Assembly (NCBI GenBank): GCA_013397845.1
Contig: VZTG01003210.1
Coordinates: 617,493-681,492, forward strand
Origin: Melanocharis versteri
Taxonomy: Eukaryota > Chordata > Aves > Passeriformes > Melanocharitidae
Direction: 5' to 3'
DNA: 64,000 nt
The position numbers and the translations under genes were made by a program. Below the pieces are notes generated by a model that ran no database searches, had not been told where the DNA came from, and saw nothing but the letters and a program-made list of their open reading frames with translations. Below are positions 12,095 through 24,392 of the stretch, in pieces (position 1 is the stretch's first letter; every line of letters starts with the position of its first letter).

Positions 12095-12842
12095 TATTTG
12101 GAGTCTCAACACAGGCTGGGGGATGAGCAGATCAAGAGCAGCCGCCGAGAAAGACTTGTGGGTGCTGGTGGGTGAGAGGCTGGACATGAGCCAGCAGTGT
12201 GCATTTGCAGCCCAGAAACCCCCCGTGTGCTGGGCTGCACCCAAAGCCCCGTGGGCAGCAGGGCAGGGAGGGGATTCTGCCCCTCTGCCCCGCTCTGCTG
12301 AGACCCCACCTGCAGTGCTGCATCCAGCCCTGGGGTCCCAGCACAGGAGGGACTGGGACCTGTTGGAGCCAGGCCAGAGGAGGCCACCAAGGTGATCAGA
12401 GGGATGGAGCAGCTCTGCTGAGAGGAAAGGCCTCTCAGAAAGGCCAAGAGAATTGGGATTGTTCAGCCTGGAAAAAAAAAAAAAGGCTTCAGGGTGACCA
12501 AATTGGAGCCTTTTCAGCACCTGAAGGGAACCCTCAAGAAAGACGGAGAGAGACTATTTACAAGAGTGACAGGACAAGGGGTAATGTCTGCAAACTGAAA
12601 GAGGTCAGGTCGAGATTGGATATAAGGAAGAAATTCTTTACTGTGAGGGTGATGAGGTCCTGGCACAGGTTGCCCAGAGGAGCTGTGGTTGCCCCATCCT
12701 TGGAAGTGTTCAAGGCCAGGTTGGATGGGGCTCTGAGGAACGTGATCTAGTGGAAGGTGTCCCTGTCCATGGCAGGTGGGTTGGAATGAGATGATCTTTA
12801 AGGTCCCTTCAAACCTAAAATATTCCATGATTCTATGATATT
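12095..12842 (+). mobile_element. CR1 LINE, 5'-truncated 3' end (about 750 bp)
   Basis: This is the best-preserved mobile element in the window: the 3' end of a chicken-repeat-1 non-LTR retrotransposon in sense orientation. In order it shows the GGCTGGACATGAGCCAGCAG block (about 12178), GAGACCCCACCTGCAGTGCTG (about 12300), TTGTTCAGCCTGG, GACAGGACAAGGGG, and a segment encoding the conserved C-terminal peptide of the family (contains RLDIRKKFF, then SLEVFKARLDGAL). It ends with CTAGTGGAAGGTGTCCC, GATGATCTTTAAGGTCCC and the terminal ATTCCATGATTCTATGAT. CR1 ends in this short tandem repeat, not poly-A, which fixes the 3' boundary. It is truncated 5', has small internal deletions and an internal A13 run, and cannot encode a working reverse transcriptase. 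The left edge is uncertain by tens of bases. Confidence 0.95.
12472..12484. repeat. A13 run inside the CR1 copy
   Basis: Thirteen A interrupt the CR1 body just after GTTCAGCCTGG, where family members normally read GAGAAAAGGAGGCT. It probably grew by slippage from the GAAAAG core after insertion. Confidence 0.85.
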
Positions 12843-13756
12843 TTATACCAGTCTTGTTCTTGTCTCTGCTAGCACTCTGGATCAAATATCCCACACTGAT
12901 CCTGGTGTAAGTTTTTAACATGTGATGACTCTTCAAATGCCTGTGCAGGGACTCAGTGGTCTCCCTTAAATTCACATGTGAGCCTATACACGGTACAGCT
13001 GAGTACACCTGAGTGAAGCAAAAAAAGCTGCCAGTGGCTTGGTTGTCTTGCCATGCTTACAGGTAATCCATCCCAGTTGTCTACCGAAGTGAAAATATAA
13101 TGCAAACATTGCCTAAACCCTGCAGGCAGCCAGGTGATCCCTGTTTGAGAACTGCAAACTTGCTACCTGCAGTGAGCACAGAAGAGGCTTGAAATATTTG
13201 CTATGTAATGTGAATATTAAATGTAATTATTAAAACCAGCTATGTAAACATAAGGTAACACAGTAGCTTTAACAGGCACTTCTCCAATCCTGCTCAAGCA
13301 CAGGTGGAAATGCAGACTAAATTGTGCAAACCAAACCTCCACAAAATAATACATTAATGGTGATGTATTGTGACAAGGTAGTTAACAAAGTGGAAAGACG
13401 AACACCTGTCCCCTGCATATGGATTGGCAGGTACTGTGGAAGCTTGGAGTACATGAGGGTTTACGGAGAAGCTTGCAGACTATTCACGGTGTAAAACCTC
13501 TCCCCAGTCCTATTTCAAAAACTGGACCTTTTCCCACTGTTATTCTAAAAGGATGAAGGATGAACTGATTGAGGAGGACAAGGTAGTTTCTTGTAGGCCT
13601 ATTTGGCAGTACAGAGAATTTATATTCTGATCACAGAGTGGAAATTATTATGATTTAAAGTTAAGATGTCTAGAAGTGAGAATTGGAAGGCCCACAGGGA
13701 AAACAGTGAAGGAATGTGAAAAGGGAGTCTGTCATTCTAACAAGAAATATGTAGCT

Positions 13757-13775
13757 AATAAATAAATAAATAAAT
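13757..13775. repeat. (AATA)n microsatellite
   Basis: Almost five tandem AATA units. Short and perfect, so probably polymorphic; otherwise unremarkable. Confidence 0.85.
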
Positions 13776-13888
13776 CTATTACATTTGATTGTGTTCTATC
13801 GTCAATTATTAGAAGACCTAAAACCAACATGTGATAAAAGAGGTGTTCTATGTTGTTTTGTTTTATTTTTTCATCTCTGATATTGCAG

Positions 13889-14060
13889 AAATAAGTGCTT
13901 ATTTAAAAGAGGGAGAGAGAGATATTTTAAGAAATTACTCTCAAATTTGTTTTGAATTATATCCAGACATTTGGATAGAAAACAGAAAACAACATCTTTC
14001 TCCCTTTTTGACAATGTTAATATGCCTTTCATATGTGCATGCAGTAGAAGCGAACTACTG
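13889..14060 (+). other. Exon-like interval, unproven
   Basis: A T-rich tract (13855-13877) leads to GATATTGCAG, ending at 13888. The next 172 nt are open in one frame only, up to CTG|GTGAGT at 14060/14061. The interval has two bases of a split codon, 56 codons and two bases over; the frame meets TGA inside the donor. The peptide includes YLKEGERDILRNYSQICF and HAVEANY. It has mixed polar and hydrophobic composition, but I cannot name a family. In DNA this AT-rich, one frame open for 57 codons between a good acceptor and a near-consensus donor is uncommon but not exceptional. With 43,438-43,603 it is among the more credible exon candidates. Confidence 0.22.
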
Positions 14061-17000
14061 GTGAGTCAAAGATTACATTTAAAATTAAGAGTACCACTTG
14101 TGAGGCCTTTGGAAGAAGAGATAGTCAGCTTAATAGAATGGTAATTTGTTGGGCTGAATTTCTGTTCTCATGCTTAAATGTTATTGCATCCTTTGAAAAA
14201 CTCACATGAGAAAGATTTGAAATTGCAGAACTTCTAAGTCCTGCACGAATCATTTAAATAATGTCCACGACAGAAAATAACTTTGTCACACTTCTGCTGA
14301 CCTTTTTCTCTTAAGTTCTCAGGTGTAACATGAGAGAAGGGAGGAGATTTTCTTAGCAACAGGAACACCGGAAAATTCTCTCTGGCAATACCAGCACTTC
14401 TGCTTTAGTTCATCTTCAGTTCACACTAGAACAACACCAAGGTGAGCTTGAGGGGAAACTTTCTACCTCTGCTCACTATAAATAAGGTTTCAAAGGTTTG
14501 TCATACTTAAAGGGGTGGGATAAAAGTAGTTGAGTGCACTGGTAACAAAATCTAAAACTTTTCTAAATATAAGTAGCTTAAGCTATGAAATTCATCAGCC
14601 GTTTAAACCCTTCCTTTCTTTTCCCCTATACAGAATTTGATCCATGGCCAAACTGAGCTGTGTGTGACTGCGCACAGGATTTCCAGTGCTAGGCTATAGG
14701 TCAAGCCACATGCATATTGCTGTTTGGTAAAACCACAGGAATATTTCCAGAGTGGGATTACTCCTGATTCTGAGTGAAAATAGATGCCTGCAAAGAACAA
14801 TGGGGCTTTGAGCAGTACAAACCTATTTGTTTTCAAGTAGGTCATAGATAGATTTTTTATTTTTTTTTCATGGTAGAAGAGCACAGGAATATGGACCATC
14901 TAGGTGTTAGTTGCTACGGTAACCATAAAATCACATCCTCCAAAACCTTTCTATTTAATTATATACATCACTGACTAGCTAGTGGAGTAAATTTCTTTTT
15001 TTTTTCTTCAAAACTCCAGATTGAAAAGGAAAAAAGGCATGTTCATTGCAGTTTAACCTTTTCTTTGTCACTTATATTTTTGGGAAGAGAATTTTTTCCT
15101 TCTTACAAGCATTTTTAGCTGATGTTCCATCCAGTTTTATTGACATCATAAATTATTGTATTGGGCTGTAGTGCTACACAGTTAAGGGTTAGAGGTTTGT
15201 CATTGTTTCTGTTTTTTATAGCCTAATTCTCCAGACTTCTCCTTGATATACATGATTTGTTTCCAACCTCATGCTATTGGGGCTATATTTCACCTGTGGA
15301 AATACCTGCATTGTGCTGAAATCCATATCTGCTTGAAGACAACATGAAAAACACCCCCCGTATAGAGAAAACTTTACATTTACAATCAGAACAAAACCAG
15401 GATACTGAAATCAAAACTAAGATTGTGCAATGGCTCAGATGGACTTTTTTAACTGCTTTTGTGTACCAGGATGAATGGCCATTAAAAGCCTGTAAACAAG
15501 TAATTCAGATGCCTCTTCTGTTCCTAGGGTACTTTAATAAAACAGCAATAATTATTGCTAACTTTAATACCTAGGGAAAAATTGATAAATATTTTAATTT
15601 ATTTAATTTCCCTACTTTTGTACTTTTTATGACATTTCCCTTTAAATGTTAGCAGAAGAGATACATATTTCGCTATCTTGGATGCAAAAATCATAGTTTT
15701 CTTGCTGTTTTTACAATTTATGTAATGTGAAGATTTTTCTCTTCTCTCTTTCAATATTTTTCTTCAAAATATGTTGATTAAAAAAAGTAATGAAGAGTGA
15801 TCTCCACATAGGTCATATATAAACATAGTCATGTTTAATTCATATAATTCTTTGTTTGTTATTCTGATACTGCATTGCCACAGCTTAACAAAGGGAATCT
15901 TTTCATAGAAATATGAATATTTTCATATTAAAAAAAAAAAAATCAGGTCCCACACAAATTTTTTTCATGTATTCAAACTGTTCATACTTTTCGGGGTTTT
16001 CCACGCAAGAGGTCACATGTTAATAATTATGTTTATTAGCTACACTAGTTTCACCAAAGCAATCAAAATTGCACATTGCAAATCATTATTACCATTTTGA
16101 TAAGTAAGTGATAGAATTGGAAGCTTTGTCAAGATGATTCAAAAAGAAAACTTTCTGAAATCAATATACAGAATCCCTAAACATCAGGCACCTTTAGCCA
16201 GGTAATGAATAAATACACTTTGTGAGCTTTAAAGAGTGGCTTACACTCAATTTGAGTAATATCTTTAAGCCTAATTCTTGATATTCTTTCTATTGGACAA
16301 AATAATTCAGCATAAGTATAATGAAAAAAAAAATCAGGTCAGGAAGTTTAAAGCTACAGTGTGAGAAATGTAACAAGAGAAATTTATCAAAATTAGTACC
16401 AATGAGTTTATCTTCTGCCAGAAATTAGCCTGTTGCTGTGATTAACTGTTTTACTTTATAATGCTAAAGTAAATTATATTAAAAATTATAAGTGTTCTGA
16501 GTGGTACAATTTAGCAAGCATTTTATGAAGATATGAATTTGTGACAGACAGATGGATGGTTCTAAGTACTCCTCAGTCCAGCATCGTGCTTTGAGCTGCA
16601 GATGCCAATGGCAGCAGTTGCACATCGATTATGAAATTTGGACAACCTTCAATTGTGTTTTTCATTATTATCCTACTTCCAAACCAAGGGATTCTTGGGT
16701 AATTTGGGAAGATGCCTTCTCTCTATGTGTGGAATTTATATTATTTTTGTTTCCTGAAATGGCTTAATAACTTGGTGGAGATGTGTCTTTTCACCTTTTT
16801 AAAACACCTGCCATTAGTCCACATGCAATTGTATTGACACTCATGGTTCAAACTGAACTTAAGGTTGGTATAAACAATCTCATATGTCCATGTTTCTCTG
16901 GAATTACTGTCATCCTTCCACCATGTTTCTGGGTCCTAAGGCTCAGGCATTGGTTCAGGGCAAGAGAGAAGGATTACAGAGAGAAGAATCAGCATCACAA

Positions 17001-17250
17001 TCCCGTTTTTGGGAGGAACATTGATGTAGGTTTCCTTCCTCCTTACATTTGGCTGGAGAAATTTTATATGTTTTATATGATCTTTGCCCTGCTGATTCTT
17101 CACTGGTTCACATTTCCACATTACTGTGTATGGTACATTTAACTTTTATGTTGGAGATATGGTTATTATCCTCCTTGTTATCCCTGAAGCTATCTTTACC
17201 CTGCTCCCATGGTTGCATTCCTTTAATTAGGGTTAACTGACCACTGGTGA

Positions 17251-17780
17251 CATGTTTATAGCCCTGTGGCCCCTGGTGTCATCCTGTGCCCATAGTTTCA
17301 CCACCCCTGCAATCATCCCCTGTCAGTTCTCCTTTTCTTTGTTTCATTCTAGAGTCATAAACAGCTCATTCTTCACCGAGTACCTGCTCGCTATTACCCC
17401 GTACAGCTATTCACAAGCTAAAACAAAGTAATAGTCACCAGATTATCACATAATTATTGTTCCTGCTAAACAAGACTAAAAATGGCTCCGGCTAGGCCAA
17501 AAGAAGTCCAGACAGAGCCTGATGGGTGCTGAGTTTTGTCATTGTCCTAGCACAAAGCCTGTTACAAAAAACACTGTGCAGGACAAGAAGGCTGTAGCTG
17601 CTGACTGCGCTAACCCCAAAGCCCTCACTTTGAGGGTCCATGCAAGTCTGAATGAAGTAGCCACTTGTTGGTTAGCAGGGAAACGTCTATAGTACAGAGC
17701 ACAGAGTCAAGTATCCTGTTTACTTACAGTTTTGCAATGGTGGAATAGAGTTATAAAGAAATAGGATAACAAAAGACATT
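17251..17780. other. Mixed-composition block of unknown origin
   Basis: The composition shifts to about half G+C for some 500 bp, with short C-rich phrases (CCACCCCTGCAATCATCCCC, GCTAACCCCAAAGCCC) that suggest an old, unclassified repeat, perhaps a solo LTR. I find no TG...CA termini, no flanking duplication and no match to a repeat I remember. A small hairpin, CCCTCA-CTT-TGAGGG, lies near 17,623-17,637. Confidence 0.25.
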
Positions 17781-18881
17781 GTTATGGCCATACTTACCAA
17801 GAATTATCTTAAATACTCCAGTTTCTCAGGCTCCTTTGTTAGTTTCTGTCGGCTGTCCCCAGTCTGGCACACTAGAGAGAGCTCTTAGATCTGAATGTTT
17901 TCTACTTGAACAGCTAATGTTGGTTAGAGAGGCCGTTTGGAACAGTTTCTTCTTTGGCCCACGATCAAAGGACCTGTTTTTTCTCTCTTGTTTACCTACT
18001 CATCATTTTCCTGTGTGAGAGCACTGAGACATTATACAGTGCCAAGAGGATTATGTAATCGCTTTCCCCCATCCTCCCTAAATTTACTTGATTAACATTT
18101 TTATTGCATATCTTAATTAGTAGATTCCTAGCTTTAGGCTTCAGGCTGCTTTCTTCTCCTTACAGCCTCCGTCAAATGCATTGATTTAATTTTAAAACTT
18201 CTGTAACATGAGAAATTTTAATGGGTTTAAATATTTGGTTTGTTACAAGTTTGCATATAGAGTGCTATAATAACACATTGAAAATTATTTGAGAATTTGC
18301 TTCTGAGAAGGAACAGCTTCTTCCTTTACATTCCATTAGATTTCAGAAAACTCATTTATATGGGCAAAAAATAAAAATAAAAATTGGATAGCCTTAATGT
18401 GAGGGGTTTAGAAACAGCTGTTGTCATTGTGACATTAGAGACATTCTTGCAAGTATAAAAGGAAACAGATTGAACCCTTTCTAGCTCAAGAGTTGCAAAT
18501 GTAGATGCTTCTTTTTGTGGGCCACTTGAGGAATTGATCCAGTAAGCAGTGTCCAAACAATTCCAAATCTGCAGAAAGCAAAGCTGAGGGGAGCATGGTC
18601 TCTTCTTTTTAGCCAACAGTTCACTGATTATAGAACTTATCTGTAAAATTATATTGCAGTTACTTCAGCTCATTTTTTCTACACTGGATGGTGTTTTCTG
18701 ATCACCATATTTCAGCATATTCTGATTCAAGGCTCTTGCAATCTGCCTCAATGAATCCTTTCCACATTTTATAAAAAACTTAACTATGTTTGATGGGGCA
18801 GAAATTTGAATTCTACCATGACAACTGTGCTATTAATATATTAGTCGTCATCCTTGCATTGTCTCCTTCTTTGTCTCTCAG

Positions 18882-18992
18882 ATATTTCGTGATTTGGAGG
18901 ACAGAACAACTTCAAAAGGATTGTATTTCCTGGTTCCTTTTTAAATGCACAGAAAATGTACAGAATATGTTTTCCCTTTCTAAGTATAATTG
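18882..18992 (+). other. Strong acceptor with short open frame, unproven
   Basis: The tract from 18,851 to 18,880 is nearly all T and C, ending in TCTCTCAG at 18,881, an almost ideal 3' splice site. Two frames stay open after it: one for about 20 codons (contains FRDLEDRTTSKGLYFLVPF, then TAA) and one for about 37 codons to TGA at 18,990-18,992. No good donor follows, so if real it would be a terminal exon. No family recognised. Confidence 0.1.
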
Positions 18993-21900
18993 AGGAAGCA
19001 TCATTTGCTTCCTATGAAGGTATGGAGCAAAATTATGTGCTGAAATCTGTAGGTGTGTGTGAGAGAAACCCCTTGTGTCTCTTGTTTCTTTCTACACTAC
19101 AAATCAGGCAACCACAAATATATTTATCCCCAAATCACTTTTAGCATAACTTCTCATATAGTAAGGCCTTTAAAGGAACTCTGGGACTCTGCATATCTTT
19201 AATCCTAGGAACTACTTCTCTGCAAAGCTTTCTGGCTTGTTTTACATGCAAATTATCCCATAGGATGGAATGAGACCAAAGGTTACATTGGCCAAAATAT
19301 GAGGTGATGCGTATAATTGGGGCTTTATTTATGATGTGACTTGGCACTATGATATCTGAATCATCTACACGGGCCTATACAAGCCGTGCAAGAAAATGAG
19401 CCTGCTAGCTGGATTTTGTGCCTGAAATTATTCATCCGTATATTGATTCCACTCCCTTCCCTGTCCTAGGATGTCAGAATTAGGATTTTGCTCCCCCAGT
19501 TTACATTTTGAATTGATCTGTTTCCATCTCTTTGAATTCATCCTGGTTGGCCTGTCTAGATACCTTCAACATGTGGCATGGGAAGTATAATTCTGTGTCG
19601 AACCAGAGGGAAGAATATAATGATTGCAAATAATTATAAAATAACTATTTCCATAAGTTGCAATTTAATTCATCAGCTAATTCCACATATCATGATAGAT
19701 TCAGGAGAGGAAGTATCTGAAGTTTTTTGTAGATGGATGACTAGGAATCAAAACCAATGCTTTGTATACTGATTTTGGATCATGAAAAGTGCAAAATCCT
19801 TTGTGTATGTATTTTTTTGCATGAGCTCAGAAACACATATTCAATAGATTCTGCAGAAGTGTTATATTGGGAAATAATATATTCACTGTATTGATAATAT
19901 CAAATATTAGTTCTGTGTAAAAAACCCCTGCAATAAATTATTCAATGAAATCTCTTTTCTCTGCATGTAGTTTGTGAGAATACTGACTTGCAAAAACCGT
20001 TTGGCTATTTAGAGTAAATCTGGCTTTTCAGAGTGCTTAAATATTCAGTATTCACCTGTATCAACTACTTCCGAATTCCTTGACTTAACAAATGTCATTT
20101 GTGAACCTGCTTTGTAATAATAATATTGTACACACTAAAACCGATATAATTATACTGGTAAAAGTAGTGATATGGTTACAATTCTATGAAAATGCCAGGT
20201 TTTTCTATTAAATCATGAAATGTGTACTAAAATGTAATGGACCTCTTAGGTTTACTAAATTAGAAGGGAAACAACTGGAAATCTAGCCCATACCTACTTA
20301 AACAGAGATTTTACTGCAGCCTCTGCAGGCAGCCACGGCACTTGAGCCTGAGAGAAGCTTTCTAATGCACTGCACAATTTTAGTCCCAACAGAGAGGCTA
20401 AAAATAAAACTGTCGAAATGTCTTAGTGCCTCCCACAAAGTGTTGCAGATATTTTAGTAGCAGGGCTCAGAGTAAAGGCATTTGGGCCTGATCCCTAACC
20501 CAGTGATGACAACGAGATTTCACATGTTACTTTGATTACACTTCATGCTTGAAAGTATGTGGAAATACCAGTACAGCTCATCAGCATTTCTACCAGAAAA
20601 GGACGACAGAGAAGGAAGTGAGATAGAAGGAGGGAGAACTACAATTACTGTCTTTGAACAAAGAATTCTGAAACTGCCTGTAAAAAATCATTACTGGAAC
20701 ACTGAGTAAAATTATGAATTTTAGAAGCAGAGAACAATGACTATATTTTATCTTCTCTTATTTCAGAAGGATAAAAAATAAAGCATAAAAGACCATTTAA
20801 AGTCATGTGAAATTGAACCAACTATGATATTTCACATTTTTTGTTATTAAAATCATATGCAAAGAGGCACCAATCAGCAGTACCCTGAACTCCAAGAAAT
20901 CTGGATAAGAGGTTTTTAGCCACAGATCAGTGAGAACTGGGAATTCATTTCTCCTACAACAATATATAATGGAATTATCTGGCAAAAGAACTCAGGTTGT
21001 TTTGAACCTTGACAGTAAAAAGGGAAGTGAAGGAGAAAAACTTGAATTCAATATCCAGGTTAATAATATAAATAGTTAGTGTACAAATTCATGAGGTGTA
21101 CTGAGACTGATGTCTGATCGGCCCGTGGTTATTTGGTGAGAACTGGATCCAAGAAAGTGTGTATGTGCCTTAAAGTTCACTCCTTCAGGAAGAAAGGCAG
21201 AACACTTCCTCCTTTTTATTTTAAACCTGTTCTTGCACGAGTGAAAAATTCTTTTGTAAGAGAAAGAAGAGAAAACAACTCCAGTTTTACTCGAGCAAGT
21301 GAAGAGCAAGAGGAGCCTTCTCTGTTTAACTTAACAGCATGCATGAGGATGAAGGGGAACACCCCTTCCCTTTGTCCTTTAGCCCAGCAGGATTATCCAT
21401 CGGGCAGTACGTGACCACCCGTCCATAGGTATATCTAAGAGCACTTCAGGGAATCCATTCAGCCTGGTCTGGAAAAGAAAATAAATAAATAACAGATTTA
21501 CAAATGCTGATAATTCTTGACACTTTGAATGGCACACTTAAAACTAAATTGTCTTCTTACTATTTGATAATGCTGGTAGATTATTAAGTGCTACTACATC
21601 TGATAAAGAGCATCACAGTTTGTCTCCAGCCCTCAGTGAGATATATTAGAAAAACAATCATGGTAAGCACTTCAGAAATTAGAACATGTCTGTCCCTAAA
21701 AACATAATTTTTGTTAGGGCAGACTGACAAACCTCTCTGGATTCACTGATCTTGCCAGTTGAAAAATTATAGTAATAGTCTGAATGTCTGTATCCCACTT
21801 TTTAAACTTATTATTAAGCAAACTTTTTCCAAGCATTTTGTTCATATAAGCCAGTACTTTTTCCACTTTCAAACTTCAACTAAAAGAGAAAGCTCTCCAC

Positions 21901-24360
21901 ATAAATTACATCATCTGGAAGCTGTCCTCTAATACTCAGCCTTCGCTGCTGTATTTCCCTGGAAAGGGTTGTCACCTACACTGTAAATCCTTTTTAAGCC
22001 AAATCACTAAGTTCACTGAATGCACATAACTCCAATTAACTGCAGCCTGCTGGCTCAAAAGCAATTTGGTCTTTCATTAATTACTCAGGTAAACACAGAA
22101 AAAGCTCTTTTAGCTTGCCTGAATTCACAGAACAAACAACCTCACCCCCCCCATCTTTGATGATCTAAGACAATCTTGTCTTTTGATGCTTATCACTTGG
22201 TTGTTCAATAAAATGTAATTAAAAACAAAAGCAACATCCCCCTATCGCCAACCCTGAGTTGCAGTTAATTGTCAGGCTTTCCAACTTACTCTCACAGTGC
22301 AAATCTTATTGCACTTTGGGTCACAAGACTATTTGTTTAATCTCTTTCCTTGTGGATTGACTCCTCTGAGTCTCACAGTGGGATTTCTGCAGGTGAAATT
22401 CAGTTACAGCTGCCAGGAGGATTTTTTCTCTTGGTCTTGTACTGAACATATGCAAAATTGAAAAGATTATTCATGTTTTTATTCAAAGGCTTAAACCAAA
22501 CCTTCTACAAATCCAGAACTATTTATGATGCTTAGCAAGCCATTTGATTAATTCATTCTGCCTTTCCAAATAAAAACAAAAGAAAAAAACGAAGTTATTA
22601 TTTTTTATCTTAATTTAAGGTTAACTCAAATTTCCCATAGAATAAGAAGAGAGGTAGAGGATTATCAAGTATAAATATATAAAAATCCAGGTAAATCCAA
22701 TTTACTAACCAGTGGAAGATAACTCAAGTATCCCGTATGATCATGCCAAGAAGCCAATCTGAAGCTACCAAGGGCTTCAGAAACTGAATTGAGCAGTGAT
22801 ATGGGCATGCAAGAAGTAATTATAAAAATTAATGTACTGTTATTCATCTAGGGGATTTTTTTAATGTTAATGAACAAATTAGTCTTGCATGTGAGTGCAG
22901 CACATCTGTTTGTGCCTACATACAGAGAAACACATCCACATGTCACGCAAGCTGGCTCAATTGCACTTTGCAGGACATATTTGTATACATTTTATCACCG
23001 TTTCTGTAAACAGCAGTTTCTTTCAGTATGTTCCATGCTCTCTGCCTAGGTCTTAATGGAAGTGTTAATTAGAAGCGCAGTAGGGAAACAATTTATGCTT
23101 CTAAACATGTCTTGTGTATGGAGTTTGAGTAATGAGAAAAAACAGGCCGGAACATTTGTATGAACAGATACTAATTACAGTTTCTGAGTGTAACATGCTC
23201 ACTGCTACTGCCAAGAGCACAGCACAGAATTATGAGAAAGGCAGATGATAAGAGATTTTAAATAATCAAAAAAGGGGCCAAAGTCACACATTTTCATAGA
23301 AGTAATTTTATGTGTTTAGCTGAAAGTAGAACAATGGTTTGCTTTCATGAAACCTCATTCTGCAGTGTCTTTAATTTGCTTCATGTTCAGTATCTACTGA
23401 AGTCTCTGTAGACTCACCCTGATGAAATTCTGAGGTATCTGTGGCAGGATTGTACCTGATCACAACTATTGTGCCTCATATGTAGTTTGCATGTTACCAA
23501 ATGTATCCTTCCACTGCCAAAAATCAGGTTCAGAAGTGCTCTGCAAAAATTCCTGCCCCGTTCTATACTCCTGGAAATAACTGAGAATCTATCTGGTCAA
23601 CAGCATAGACTTTCATATGATTCCCCATAGAACTCACATTGACATGTTTGTAGTGGTGCATAATTAACTTTATAAACCAAAGCAAGCTTAAACATGAAAG
23701 TAAATCTGGTGAATAACAATTTCTGAATTCCAGAAGGGGGAGAAAAAAAGGAATATGGAAAATGTATAGGGAAATATTTGTAATATAAATGGCAAAAAAT
23801 AGACGAAAGTAGAAAATAAAAGGCACTAACACTGCATGCGGCTTATTGCCTTCAAAATGGCAGAATAAATACCAAGGCTAATGAAGAGTATAGTTTGATT
23901 ATTTACCACCTGGTTTCATTTCTTTTTTTACTGGAGCTCACTGTACTTCATATATCACACACAATTGGAGTGGAACAGTAAGTATATAATTTTCTGCTGC
24001 TTAAGTACAGTCTTCACTATAAATTGAAAACTTTCGGCTTGCTTTAACTTTCCATACAGCCAGACGTAGTGATCAACTGTTCAGTCATCCAGGAGTACCG
24101 TGAGTTCCTTCAGAATTATATTTTCTTTTTAGTTGTCTGGTGCCTGTAAGCTGCTTTTATGGAGTGGGGTGATACAGGCTTTGCTCTCTTTCCTCAGAGC
24201 TGTAGTGAAATACGTGATTTTTTACAACTAGAAATAATACAGATTAACTTTAATTTTTGCTCCGATTCTTTATTTTTGTAGGGTATAGTCGGCACCGTCA
24301 GAAACCTCTAGGTAAAAGTGAAATTAAATTTAAGAGATAGATGCAGTGTTTGCATATTTA

Positions 24361-24392
24361 AATGCATACATACATATGCATATATAATGAAT
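24361..24392. repeat. Alternating CATA/TATA low-complexity run
   Basis: About 30 bases of ATACATACATATGCATATATAA-type sequence, a decayed dinucleotide/tetranucleotide repeat. Nothing else is attached to it. Confidence 0.6.

Larger units (their letters stand above)
12843..17250. other. AT-rich stretch without a recognised gene
   Basis: No recognisable gene or mobile element. It holds an (AATA)n tract (13757-13775) and the exon-like interval 13889-14060. A10TCAGGTC occurs twice (near 15933 and 16324). A frame of 119 codons at 16783-17142 matches nothing I know. Several intervals here are over 65% A+T. Confidence 0.55.

Noticed and set aside
12086..12750. Open frames of 113-183 codons on both strands
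   Set aside because: They lie inside the CR1 copy. The plus-strand end is the family's conserved C-terminal peptide in a truncated, shifted context; there is no host gene.
16783..17142. 119-codon plus-strand open frame
   Set aside because: No recognisable domain and no acceptor or donor at its limits. Probably chance.
17785..17800. Consensus donor GTAAGTAT on the minus strand
   Set aside because: All three frames upstream of it contain stops within about 15 codons and there is no pyrimidine tract.
20460..20500. TTTGGGCCTGATCCC phrase like an old amniote interspersed repeat
   Set aside because: Only about 15 bases fit; too little to call an element. A similar short phrase occurs near 46,570.
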